Shown one piece after another: positions 17,641 through 26,128 of a DNA stretch of 64,000 nt. The notes under the pieces are model-generated. The model had not been told where the DNA came from. It made no database searches and worked only from the letters and a program-made list of their open reading frames with translations. How positions within the stretch are numbered: position 1 is the first letter of the stretch; each line of letters opens with the position of its first letter. The position numbers and the translations under genes are program-made. Source of the DNA: Aquimarina spongiae (GTDB lineage: Bacteria > Bacteroidota > Bacteroidia > Flavobacteriales > Flavobacteriaceae); contig NZ_FQYP01000001.1 in assembly GCF_900141785.1 (NCBI RefSeq), positions 496,001-560,000 on the forward strand. Direction: 5' to 3'.

Positions 17641-18768
17641 ATGAAAATTGCGATTGTTTGTTACCCTACTTTTGGAGGTAGTGGAGTAGTGGCTACCGAA
17701 TTAGGCATAGCCTTGGCAAAATTGAACCATGAAGTTCATTTTATAACCTATAAACAGCCTGTACGCTTGGATTTGTTAAATCCTAACATTCATTTTCATG
17801 AGGTTCATGTTCCAACTTATCCGCTTTTTTTATATCAACCCTATGAGTTGGCTTTATCCAGTAAGCTTGTCGGTATCATTAAGAAACATAATATAGACGT
17901 TCTACATGTACATTATGCAATACCACATGCCTATGCAGGGTACATGGCCAAAAAGATGCTAGAGGAAGAAGGAATTTACATCCCGATGCTAACCACGCTT
18001 CATGGTACCGATATAACATTAGTAGGTAATCATCCAAATTATAAACCAGCGGTTACTTTCAGTATTAATAATAGCGATATTGTTACTTCGGTTTCACAAA
18101 GTTTAAAAGACGATACTTTACGTTTGTTCAATATCAAACAGGATATTAAGGTAGTTCCAAACTTTATTGATGTAAGCCAACAGAAAACAAGCTTTACCGA
18201 TTGCCAAAGAGAGGTTATGGCATTACCAGAAGAACGTATTGTGACCCATATTAGTAATTTTAGACCAGTAAAAAGAATTACAGATATCATTGATATCTTT
18301 TATAATATTCAAAAAGAAATGCCAGCCAAATTGTTGATGGTTGGAGAAGGACCAGAGCGCAAACCAGCAGAACAGAAGTGTAAAGAGTTTGGGATTAAGG
18401 ATAAGGTGATCTTTCTTGGTAATAGTAATGAGATTGATAAGATTTTGTGCTTTTCAGATCTATTCTTACTACCTTCAGAACGAGAGAGCTTTGGTTTAGC
18501 GGCCTTAGAAGCTATGGTGAATAAAGTGCCTGTCATATCCAGTAATGCAGGAGGAATTCCGGAAGTAAATCGCCATGGGGTATCAGGGTACCTAAGTAAT
18601 GTTGGTGATATTGAAGAAATGTCAGCAAATGCGATTAAAATTCTTAAAGACGACGATGTACTGGAACAGTTTAAGGAGAATGCATACAAAGAAGCAAAAA
18701 CATTTGATGTAAACGAAATCGTTCCTAAATACATTGCTTTATACGAAGGTGCATTAGCAATGACTTAG
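17641..18768 (+). CDS. bshA: N-acetyl-alpha-D-glucosaminyl L-malate synthase (bacillithiol)
   Basis: BshA, a GT-B fold family-4 glycosyltransferase, transfers GlcNAc from UDP-GlcNAc to L-malate, the first step of bacillithiol synthesis. The 375 residues fit. Markers are the N-terminal MKIAIVCYPTFGGSGVVATELG, the HVHYAIPHAYAGYMA and LTTLHGTDITLVG blocks near the acceptor site, SNFRPVKRI, and the donor-site LLPSERESFGLAALEAM with the EX7E glutamates and SNAGGIPEV. The frame could start eight codons earlier (17617), but the ATG at 17641 is where the family begins. It stands alone; bshB/bshC are not in the window. It implies bacillithiol as low-molecular-weight thiol. Confidence 0.95.
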   Translation: MKIAIVCYPTFGGSGVVATELGIALAKLNHEVHFITYKQPVRLDLLNPNIHFHEVHVPTYPLFLYQPYELALSSKLVGIIKKHNIDVLHVHYAIPHAYAGYMAKKMLEEEGIYIPMLTTLHGTDITLVGNHPNYKPAVTFSINNSDIVTSVSQSLKDDTLRLFNIKQDIKVVPNFIDVSQQKTSFTDCQREVMALPEERIVTHISNFRPVKRITDIIDIFYNIQKEMPAKLLMVGEGPERKPAEQKCKEFGIKDKVIFLGNSNEIDKILCFSDLFLLPSERESFGLAALEAMVNKVPVISSNAGGIPEVNRHGVSGYLSNVGDIEEMSANAIKILKDDDVLEQFKENAYKEAKTFDVNEIVPKYIALYEGALAMT

Positions 18769-18802
18769 GAACGATTTATATTGTTTTGTTATCTTCTTTC
18801 TA

Positions 18803-19291
18803 TTAGAACTGATAACGAATTCCTAACCCCAGGTCAAAATCCAAATCATCATCATTGTCTCCAAAACCTATTTCTGGTCTAAAATCAAGAGATATGAGTA
18901 TCGGGATATTAAAGTTGTATTCTATACCGATGTCACCGGCTATAAATAGATAGGTATCACTATCATCTCCACCAGGGAAATTATCATCCAGATCTACATA
19001 TACAAATCCTCCACCAGGACCTACATACCAATTAAATCCTTTGTCCAGATTAAATACCCATTGGTATAGCCCTGTAAATTTGATAGCATCTCCAAAATCG
19101 AAATCTCTCCATCCCAAATCAAACTCAAGTCGATTGTTTCCGCTTAAGCCTAATTGATAAGATATTTCTGCACCAAAACCATCATCATCTCCCAACCTCA
19201 AACCTAATGCATGCTTAGAAATTTCTTGTGATTGAACTGTACTTATCGACGCTACAATAAAAGCTACAATAAATAAAATACGTTTTGTCAT
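18803..19291 (-). CDS. Small outer-membrane beta-barrel protein
   Basis: A 162-residue exported protein with a signal peptide (MTKRILFIVAFIVASISTVQSQ). It has eight or so amphipathic strands with acidic Gly/Asp-rich turns: HALGLRLGDDDGFGAEISY, NNRLEFDLGWRDFDFG, NWYVGPGGGFVYVDL, then a Asp-rich loop and LDFDLGLGIRYQF ending in an aromatic terminal residue, as is typical for BAM-inserted barrels. It resembles OmpX/OmpW-size barrels common in Flavobacteriaceae, and the GLGIRYQF end is characteristic. The very acidic loops could bind divalent cations, but that is speculation. It converges on bshA with no strong terminator between. Confidence 0.75.
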   Translation of the reverse strand: MTKRILFIVAFIVASISTVQSQEISKHALGLRLGDDDGFGAEISYQLGLSGNNRLEFDLGWRDFDFGDAIKFTGLYQWVFNLDKGFNWYVGPGGGFVYVDLDDNFPGGDDSDTYLFIAGDIGIEYNFNIPILISLDFRPEIGFGDNDDDLDFDLGLGIRYQF

Positions 19292-19369
19292 AGTTAAATA
19301 GGTTTTTTAGATTTATGATATCAAATATAACGTTCCATATCTACTTTTAATGTATTTAGTCGACATTTA

Positions 19370-20182
19370 TTATGATTTTTGTAGCAGCATGTCAGTGCTT
19401 TCAAAGATTTTGTCAGCGGAGTTTGCTATAAATCCGGTAAATAGCGTTCCGTCTTGTTTTGGGTAGCGATAAGCAAATTCATAATAACATGAAGTGATGT
19501 TTTGCTTTCCTTCTTCAAACTCGAATTCAATTTTATCTGCCAGTATGCTGGATTGTTCCAAAAGTTGATCTGCAGAACCTTTAATTTCTCCACCCGAGGT
19601 ATTCATCTGGAAACCATTGTCTTTCAAGAAATGATTTACCTGCTCTAGCGTATCAAAAGAACTCAATTTGTTTACATCTACGGTGAAGTGATTTGAGCAA
19701 AAACCATTAACATACATCCATGCGGCATATTCAGATTCTTCAAGCAATGTAGTATAGGTAGCATGCGAAGGAGTTTTCCAAACTCTACCTTTCAAAATCA
19801 GATCATCTTGCAAGAATACTTCTTGATCAACTCCATCCAATAGTAATTTAACAATGTTTTGTAATTGTACAGAACATTCTTCCAACAACAATTGACTGAT
19901 AAAAATTTTTGGAGCATTTGGATCCTCTTGATGTTCAAAATGTTTTGCATATAGTTTTTTAGCTTCAAAACGATATTCTCCTTTTGAGACATATCCCATC
20001 TTTATAAAAACACGGGAAAGTACATCGATGTTTATTCGTGGATCATTGAATGTTCGTATTGCAATATGATCATTGAAAACAGTATTCCCTTCCTCCTCAA
20101 ATAGAGATTTTACCTTTTGGGCAGAGGGAGCCTTGGTAGTGTATTGTTTCCACAATTCATTAAAAAAATCAGTAGTATTCAT
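19370..20182 (-). CDS. DUF1338 protein, HglS-like 2-oxoadipate dioxygenase/decarboxylase family
   Basis: A 270-residue member of the DUF1338 family. The characterised bacterial member HglS uses iron to convert 2-oxoadipate to D-2-hydroxyglutarate in lysine catabolism. Candidate ligands are visible in the right order: His39 in NDHIAIRTF, with Arg43 four residues on (the substrate-carboxylate Arg position), His165 in CSNHFTVDVN and Glu235 in SCYYEFAYRY. It is shorter than the pseudomonad enzyme, so it belongs to a different subfamily. It is divergent from an Lrp regulator and a YdiJ-like D-2-hydroxyglutarate dehydrogenase candidate, which would use its product. The family is secure; the exact substrate is inferred. 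Confidence 0.82.
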   Translation of the reverse strand: MNTTDFFNELWKQYTTKAPSAQKVKSLFEEEGNTVFNDHIAIRTFNDPRINIDVLSRVFIKMGYVSKGEYRFEAKKLYAKHFEHQEDPNAPKIFISQLLLEECSVQLQNIVKLLLDGVDQEVFLQDDLILKGRVWKTPSHATYTTLLEESEYAAWMYVNGFCSNHFTVDVNKLSSFDTLEQVNHFLKDNGFQMNTSGGEIKGSADQLLEQSSILADKIEFEFEEGKQNITSCYYEFAYRYPKQDGTLFTGFIANSADKIFESTDMLLQKS

Positions 20183-20341
20183 AACGTCTTGTTTTTTGAT
20201 GTAAAATTATTAGTTTTGACTTTAATAAGGGTTGTATGTAGTCTATTTAATCTTGTTAGGTTTATTTTTGTGTTAAACTAACAGTAAACTATTTGAAAAT
20301 AACTCTGTTTTGAATAATTCCATTTAAAAAATAATACTGTC

Positions 20342-20827
20342 ATGCATCATTTTGATTATATCGATCAGCAAATTTTGTTACAGATTAGGGAGGATGCAAG
20401 AAAACCTTTCTCTCAAATAGCAGAAGACTTGAAGATTTCCAATTCACTGGTACATCAACGTATACGAAAGCTAAAAGAACAAGGAGTTATTGCCAAGGCA
20501 GAATTTGTCGTGGACGAGAAAAAGATTGGTTTCAGAACAAAATCATATGTGGGCATCCGTCTTAGAGAAGCGCGATATGCTGAACAAGTGGTAGCAGGAT
20601 TAAAAAAAATACCAGAAATTTTAGAATGTAATTTTGTATCCGGTAATTATGCTATTTTCATTCTTATTTTTGCATACGATAACCATCACCTAAGAAAAAT
20701 TCTATATGAGCAAGTTCATCATATCGATGGAGTAGCAGGAACTGATAGTTTTATTTGTTTTGATACCAATTTCAAAAGACCCGTATCGTTAGAAGCTTTA
20801 ACGAAGAAAGATGTTTATGATCAATAA
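20342..20827 (+). CDS. Lrp/AsnC-family regulator
   Basis: A 161-residue feast/famine regulator. The N-terminal AsnC-type helix-turn-helix is at residues 6-60 (YIDQQILLQIREDARK, SQIAEDLKISNSLVHQRIRKL), followed by a RAM ligand-binding domain from about 70 (YVGIRLREARYAEQV, FVSGNYAIFILIFA). The last 17 bases overlap the start of the large oxidoreductase gene, so the two are translationally coupled, and DUF1338 diverges from it. Lrp/AsnC proteins usually respond to amino acids and control neighbouring catabolic genes, so lysine or a breakdown product is a reasonable but unproven effector. Confidence 0.9.
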   Translation: MHHFDYIDQQILLQIREDARKPFSQIAEDLKISNSLVHQRIRKLKEQGVIAKAEFVVDEKKIGFRTKSYVGIRLREARYAEQVVAGLKKIPEILECNFVSGNYAIFILIFAYDNHHLRKILYEQVHHIDGVAGTDSFICFDTNFKRPVSLEALTKKDVYDQ

Positions 20828-23744
20828 TACATTACTTCACCGATTTCAAAATACGCTAGAGGGCGAATTTAAATTGGATTCACTCTCCAAGCGGTTATAT
20901 GCTACAGACGCTTCTGTGTATCGAAGAATACCCATAGCCGTGGCATTTCCAAAGACGACATTAGACTTAAAAAAAATAATAGCTTTTGCTGAAGAACGTA
21001 GAATTGGCATTATTCCCAGAACAGCAGGAACTTCTCTTGCTGGTCAATGTGTTGGAGAAGGAATAGTGGTGGATGTATCTAAGCATTTTACCAAAATTGT
21101 TGCTGTAGATGAAGCCAATAAAACAGTTACCGTTCAGCCAGGTGTAGTTCGGGATGATTTAAATAGATATCTAAAACCGTACGGACTTTTCTTTGGTCCC
21201 AATACATCAACCTCTAATAGATGTATGATTGGAGGAATGGTAGGTAATAACAGTAGTGGTACCACCTCCATACAATATGGTGTTACTCGTGATAAAGTGC
21301 TGAGCATGCAAACAATTTTATCTGATGGTAGCGAAGCTTCTTTCTCTAATGTATCTCCAGAAGAGTTTCATGCAAAACGGCAATTATCTTCATTAGAAGG
21401 TTCTATTTATCAAACTATTTATGATGAACTTTCTTCAAAGGAGGTACAGGCACAAATCAAAGCCAATTTTCCCAAGTCCGAGATTCACCGTCGCAATACA
21501 GGATATGCGATCGATGAATTGATTGAATCTGAAATTTTCTCTGATAAAAGCCAACCTTTTAATATGTGTAAGCTGTTATCGGGTAGTGAGGGAACACTTG
21601 CTTTTACTACAGAAATTACATTACAGTTGGATGAGCTCCCGCCAGAAGAATCCTCTATGATTGCTGCACACTTTAATAGCATAGAGGATTGTATGAATGC
21701 AGTTAGCCCCGTTATGCAACACAAGTTGTTCACTTGTGAGATGATGGATAAGACAATTCTTGACTGTACTCTGAACAACATAGAGCAATTAAAAAATCGA
21801 TTTTTTATTGATGGTGATCCTCAAGCGATATTGATGTTAGAGTTGAGAAGCAGTAGCAAAGATGATCTGGAAATCCAGGAAAAACAATTGCTTGCAGAAA
21901 TTCAAGATTCAGGGCTTAGCTATGCAAACCCTATACTGAGAGGTAAAGAAATTGATCAGGCCCTAGAACTTCGGAAAGCAGGCTTGGGATTGTTGGGTAA
22001 TATTGTTGGTGATAAAAAAGCCGTTGCCTGCATAGAAGATACTGCAGTGGCTATTCCTGATTTAGCTTCATATATTTCTGAATTTACTGAGGTGATGAAA
22101 TCTTATGATCAGCAGGCGGTTTATTATGCGCATGCTGGGGCAGGAGAATTGCATTTACGCCCCATATTGGATTTGAAGAAAAGCGAAGATGTAACACTCT
22201 TCAAGAAAATTACAGATGATGTCGCTGCTTTGGTAAAAAAATACCAGGGATCCATGAGTGGGGAACATGGAGATGGTATTGTAAGAGCCAGTTACATTCC
22301 TTATATGATTGGTGATGATAATTTTGAAATCGTAAAGCGAATCAAAAAACTATTTGATCCTAACGCTATTTTTAATCCAGGAAAGATTGTTGATGCATAT
22401 GCAATGGATGAGAAGTTGCGATATGAAGTGGATCGAAAGGAACCAGATATAGATACGTTACTTGATTTTTCAGATTCGTTAGGAATTCTAAGAGCCGCAG
22501 AAAAGTGCAATGGGAGTGGCGATTGCAGGAAATCGGTAGAAGCTGGAGGGACGATGTGTCCAAGTTATCGTGCTACAAAAAATGAAAAAGATACAACTAG
22601 AGGAAGAGCCAATGCGCTAAGAGAGTTTCTTACTACTGGCGGTAAAGAAAACAACTTTGGTCACAAGGAATTAAAAGAAGTATTCGATTTATGTTTAAGT
22701 TGTAAAGGATGTGCAAGTGAATGTCCTTCTAATGTAGATGTAGCTGCACTAAAGGCAGAGTTTGAATATCAATATCAAAAAGAAAATGGTATATCACTAA
22801 GAACAAAGCTATTTGCACACAATAATCGTTTGAATGAGTTAGGACGAATAAGCACAGGTATTACCAATTTCTTTTTTTCAAATAGTTTTACCTCAGGAGT
22901 TTTGAAATCTGCCTTAGGAATTGCTAAAGAAAGGCAACTCCCAAAGCTGAGCAAGCTACCTTTACGGAAATGGTGTGATCAAAATCTTAAAAATTTACAA
23001 CCTGAAAATCCCATTAAATCTGTCTACCTTTTTGTGGATGAGTTTACGAATCACCTGGATACTAGTATAGGAATTGATGCAATAAAATTACTGACGAAGC
23101 TGAATTATGCGGTCAAAATTGCAGACCATAAGGAGAGCGGTCGATCGTATATTTCAAAAGGGATGTTGCATCATGCCAAGAAGTTTGCGAATCAAAATAT
23201 AGATCTTTTCGCATCTTTTATATCTGATGATACTCCATTGATAGGGATTGAACCTTCTGCTATTCTTACATTCAGAGATGAATATCCACGATTAGCTAAG
23301 GATATGAACAAGGCAAAAGAGCTAGCCGCGAATTCTTATTTAATTGATGAATTTTTAGCTTCAGAAATTGAACTAGGAAATATAAAACAAAGCCAATTTT
23401 CTACTGATGATAAAGTAATTAAGTTACATGGACATTGCCATCAAAAAGCCTTGTCTGGAGTGCATCATACATTCACTGTTTTGAATTTACCAGAAAACTT
23501 TAAGGTAACTATTATCCCTTCGGGATGTTGTGGTATGGCCGGATCATTTGGTTATGAAAAGGAGCACTATGAAATCAGCATGAAAGTAGGGGAGCAAACC
23601 TTACTTCCAGCAGTAAGAAAGGCTCCAAAAGATACGCTTATTGCTGCTGTAGGGACAAGTTGCAGACATCAAATAAAAGACGGAACACAGCGCGAAGCAC
23701 TGCATCCTGTCTCTATATTGTATGATGCTCTGATTAAAAATTAG
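20811..23744 (+). CDS. FAD/Fe-S oxidoreductase, YdiJ-like (D-2-hydroxyglutarate dehydrogenase candidate)
   Basis: A 977-residue fusion of a D-lactate/D-2-hydroxyglutarate-type flavoprotein and a GlpC-like iron-sulfur module. The FAD-binding PCMH domain is at about 40-220 (GIIPRTAGTSLAGQCVGEG, MIGGMVGNNSSGTTSIQYG), and the FAD oxidase C-terminal domain is at about 260-540 with the SGEHGDGIVR motif. Ferredoxin clusters follow: CNGSGDCRKSVEAGGTMCPS near 566 and CLSCKGCASECPS near 628. Two CCG-type motifs come next (LHGHCHQKAL near 872, PSGCCGMAGSFGYE near 905). YdiJ-type enzymes oxidise D-2-hydroxyglutarate to 2-oxoglutarate. The start overlaps lrp; the ATG at 20811 or 20817 could be used. Its substrate is inferred from the DUF1338 neighbour. 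Confidence 0.85.
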   Translation: MFMINNTLLHRFQNTLEGEFKLDSLSKRLYATDASVYRRIPIAVAFPKTTLDLKKIIAFAEERRIGIIPRTAGTSLAGQCVGEGIVVDVSKHFTKIVAVDEANKTVTVQPGVVRDDLNRYLKPYGLFFGPNTSTSNRCMIGGMVGNNSSGTTSIQYGVTRDKVLSMQTILSDGSEASFSNVSPEEFHAKRQLSSLEGSIYQTIYDELSSKEVQAQIKANFPKSEIHRRNTGYAIDELIESEIFSDKSQPFNMCKLLSGSEGTLAFTTEITLQLDELPPEESSMIAAHFNSIEDCMNAVSPVMQHKLFTCEMMDKTILDCTLNNIEQLKNRFFIDGDPQAILMLELRSSSKDDLEIQEKQLLAEIQDSGLSYANPILRGKEIDQALELRKAGLGLLGNIVGDKKAVACIEDTAVAIPDLASYISEFTEVMKSYDQQAVYYAHAGAGELHLRPILDLKKSEDVTLFKKITDDVAALVKKYQGSMSGEHGDGIVRASYIPYMIGDDNFEIVKRIKKLFDPNAIFNPGKIVDAYAMDEKLRYEVDRKEPDIDTLLDFSDSLGILRAAEKCNGSGDCRKSVEAGGTMCPSYRATKNEKDTTRGRANALREFLTTGGKENNFGHKELKEVFDLCLSCKGCASECPSNVDVAALKAEFEYQYQKENGISLRTKLFAHNNRLNELGRISTGITNFFFSNSFTSGVLKSALGIAKERQLPKLSKLPLRKWCDQNLKNLQPENPIKSVYLFVDEFTNHLDTSIGIDAIKLLTKLNYAVKIADHKESGRSYISKGMLHHAKKFANQNIDLFASFISDDTPLIGIEPSAILTFRDEYPRLAKDMNKAKELAANSYLIDEFLASEIELGNIKQSQFSTDDKVIKLHGHCHQKALSGVHHTFTVLNLPENFKVTIIPSGCCGMAGSFGYEKEHYEISMKVGEQTLLPAVRKAPKDTLIAAVGTSCRHQIKDGTQREALHPVSILYDALIKN

Positions 23745-25032
23745 CTTTAATCATATAGAGCGAACTGGCATCTATTGTAGGTGTAGTTCCTGGAAGTATT
23801 TTTTGTTCGATAATGCCATTATCGTCCTCATCGGTAACGGCAAAATCATCATCATTAATGCACCCTAATGTATGGTTATCGATAAGCCAAATACCCTCAA
23901 GTTTATCATGAGGATATCCAGTTTTATTCACCAAATCCGTAACTAGAACTTTAGAAACTGGTTGAATACCTGCGGCTTCCAATTCTTCCCAGCTTGACTC
24001 TTCCAAGGTTTTCTCATTAATCAAGAGCCCGAACTCCTCATTGTCATTTGCGGCGCTAACATCGGTGGCATTAGAAACATCAATCTTGTAGATGTGCTTT
24101 TGTACTGGTCCGCTTCCAGAGAATTTCCCATCTCTTTCTATGACCAAGAACTCGGTATTGGATAGGCCTACGATCTCAGAATTGGACAAATTAGCATCTT
24201 CTTGTCTGTACAGAAACTGTTTGGTTGTACCTGTTTGTAAGTCAAAAAACAAAATACGAGTAAGGTCAGTTCTGATTCGTACAGGATTGTACATAGTAGA
24301 TTGCATGATACCCACCAATGTAGATTCATCAGGAGTAATTCCCAAACCTTCCATTCCTCGATTTGGTCTTCGTTTACCAAATACTGCTGGTATTTTTCTA
24401 CCTCTATTCCCTTCATTAATACCGATAGGAGAAATACGTTCCAATTCAATACCATCTTCAGAATAGTGCACAATATGCGGCCCGTATTCATCGGAGATCC
24501 AAAAAGTACCGTCGTGTAGAGCTACAATACCCTCGGCATCCAGCCCAAAATCATCAAATGGCAATTGATTTCCATCAATATCGTAAGGGATTTCTCCGGT
24601 TGCACCTTTCCCTTCGGGATTAGGGATTCCTGAAATTGGGTTTCCATGAGGGTCTTTGAGTAAGATTTCTTTTTTGAGGATAATATTCCCTTCAGCAGTA
24701 ACAGCAAATAACCCAATTCTTGGAGTGTAACTGGCTACAGGGAATTTTTTTCCATCAAGAAAATCTGTATTGGGGCCACGATCGGTAATTGCATAAAATT
24801 CTCCTTTTTTTGTTGGGTGAGCGGTAGCACCAGATCCGTATCCTCCATTTCTTATCTCTACACCTTCGGTAGTTGTGGTTAGCACCTCAAAAGGTAATTC
24901 GTATTGCGTATTTTCTTCTAAGACTAATTGGGGCGGAACAGATATTGGACCTCCGGTATAATCATCGAGGTAATGGCAAGAATACAAAAGTAGTATTGCT
25001 ACAAAAGGTAGCAAGGTTTTTAGAGTTTTCAT
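23734..25032 (-). CDS. Esterase-like phytase-domain lipoprotein
   Basis: A 432-residue lipoprotein of the 'esterase-like activity of phytase' family (PF13449). The lipobox is LLLYSC, with the lipidated Cys near residue 19. The beta-propeller-like body includes YAITDRGPNTDFLDGKKFP, NPEGKGATGEIPYD, FGLDAEGIVALHDGTFWISDEYGPHI, GNRGRKIPAVFGKRRPNRGMEGL and KLEGIWLIDNHTLGCINDDDF, the Asp/Glu-rich strand ends expected of this family. Family members are annotated from one phytase-associated activity, so the substrate here is unknown. It converges with the big oxidoreductase and overlaps its 3' end by 11 bases, so there is no room for a conventional terminator. Confidence 0.82.
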   Translation of the reverse strand: MKTLKTLLPFVAILLLYSCHYLDDYTGGPISVPPQLVLEENTQYELPFEVLTTTTEGVEIRNGGYGSGATAHPTKKGEFYAITDRGPNTDFLDGKKFPVASYTPRIGLFAVTAEGNIILKKEILLKDPHGNPISGIPNPEGKGATGEIPYDIDGNQLPFDDFGLDAEGIVALHDGTFWISDEYGPHIVHYSEDGIELERISPIGINEGNRGRKIPAVFGKRRPNRGMEGLGITPDESTLVGIMQSTMYNPVRIRTDLTRILFFDLQTGTTKQFLYRQEDANLSNSEIVGLSNTEFLVIERDGKFSGSGPVQKHIYKIDVSNATDVSAANDNEEFGLLINEKTLEESSWEELEAAGIQPVSKVLVTDLVNKTGYPHDKLEGIWLIDNHTLGCINDDDFAVTDEDDNGIIEQKILPGTTPTIDASSLYMIKANF

Positions 25033-25080
25033 AAGGTTTAGATATTAATAAGACGTTGTGTGGTTAGAAGTCAATAAAGC

Positions 25081-25932
25081 TTATATCTTTTTGTTCAAAA
25101 TTGAGTTCATCAAAAAGGAAGGCTGTAATTCTTCCAAATCCAATCCGATATTTTCAATCTCTTCTTGAGGTTCTTCATAAGATTCCATTAATTCTTGTTG
25201 GTAATGAACCAATTTCCACTCTTGATCATGATACTCTAAAGAGGTTAAATTCTCTATCCAATCTCCAGAATTCAAATACATGCACGATCCATTTTTATCT
25301 GTATATGTTCTCATTTGTGGTTGATGAATATGTCCGCAAACCACAAATTCGTAGTTGTTTTTTACCGCCAATTCTGCAGCAACATCTTCAAAATCGCTAA
25401 TGTATTTTACTGCTTTTTTTACGCTATTTTTGATTTTCTTTGATAATGAGAATTTCTCCTTTCCGAATTTTACCAAAAACCAGTTGATCGATTGATTTAA
25501 AAGAATCAACATATCATATCCCCATCCTCCTAATTTTGCCAACCATTTTGCATTTTGGATAGACGCATCAAAAATGTCACCATGAAAAAACCAGGCTTGT
25601 TTTCCATCAAGCTCTAGCACCAATTTGTCTACCAGCTTAAAGCTTCCCATTTCGGTATCACTAAACTTTCGGAGCATTTCATCATGATTTCCTGTAATGT
25701 AGATCACTTCAGTTCCTTTTGAAGCAAACGAAATGATCTTCTTAATCACCTTGAGATGAGGTTTAGGGAAATAACGTTTCCTAAATTGCCAGATATCGAT
25801 GATATCCCCATTCAGAATCAACTTTTTGGGTTTGATACTGTTCAAATAATGAAGAAGTTCTTTGGCGTGACAACCATAGGTGCCCAAGTGAACATCGGAA
25901 ATAACAACAAGATCAACAGCACGTTTTTTCAT
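25081..25932 (-). CDS. LpxH-like calcineurin-type metallophosphoesterase
   Basis: A 283-residue metallophosphoesterase of the UDP-2,3-diacylglucosamine diphosphatase (LpxH/YbbF) group, which makes lipid X for lipid A. Metal-binding motifs appear in order: VISDVHLGTYG, LILNGDIIDIWQF, YITGNHDEMLR, FFHGDIFDAS and VVCGHIHQPQMR. The sequence has the LpxH-like insertion (RKRYFPKPHLKVIKKI) between blocks. Bacteroidota often have more than one such gene, so lipid A synthesis is probable but not certain. It lies 48 bases beyond the start of the phytase-like gene on the same strand, and so may be the first gene of that transcript. Confidence 0.82.
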   Translation of the reverse strand: MKKRAVDLVVISDVHLGTYGCHAKELLHYLNSIKPKKLILNGDIIDIWQFRKRYFPKPHLKVIKKIISFASKGTEVIYITGNHDEMLRKFSDTEMGSFKLVDKLVLELDGKQAWFFHGDIFDASIQNAKWLAKLGGWGYDMLILLNQSINWFLVKFGKEKFSLSKKIKNSVKKAVKYISDFEDVAAELAVKNNYEFVVCGHIHQPQMRTYTDKNGSCMYLNSGDWIENLTSLEYHDQEWKLVHYQQELMESYEEPQEEIENIGLDLEELQPSFLMNSILNKKI

Positions 25933-26033
25933 AAAACAGGACTTATTCCTGCAAATAAAACATTCTTGAGTTAAAGTATAATTAACTAATTATAAGGAGA
26001 TTGTTACCAGTAATTAAAGATTTAAACCTCGTA

Positions 26034-26052
26034 TTACGTAAACATTACGTAA
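26034..26052. promoter_or_regulatory. Tandem palindromes upstream of the gluconate operon (candidate operator)
   Basis: Two copies of the perfect 8-base palindrome TTACGTAA, at 26034-26041 and 26045-26052, with starts 11 bases apart (one helical turn). They lie about 77 bases before the gluconokinase-6PGDH gene. The geometry suits a dimeric repressor or activator bound twice on one face. No regulator gene is adjacent. Confidence 0.45.
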
Positions 26053-26128
26053 AAATTATTATCAAAAAGTTCTTAACATTCCATGGATACTATTTAATTT
26101 TAGATAATTCGTCTATATAACTCAAATA

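Noticed and set aside
24092..24466. 124-codon plus-strand ORF inside the phytase-like lipoprotein gene
   Set aside because: The opposite-strand protein has a signal peptide and family motifs throughout this stretch; the plus-strand frame shows no recognisable domain or start signal.
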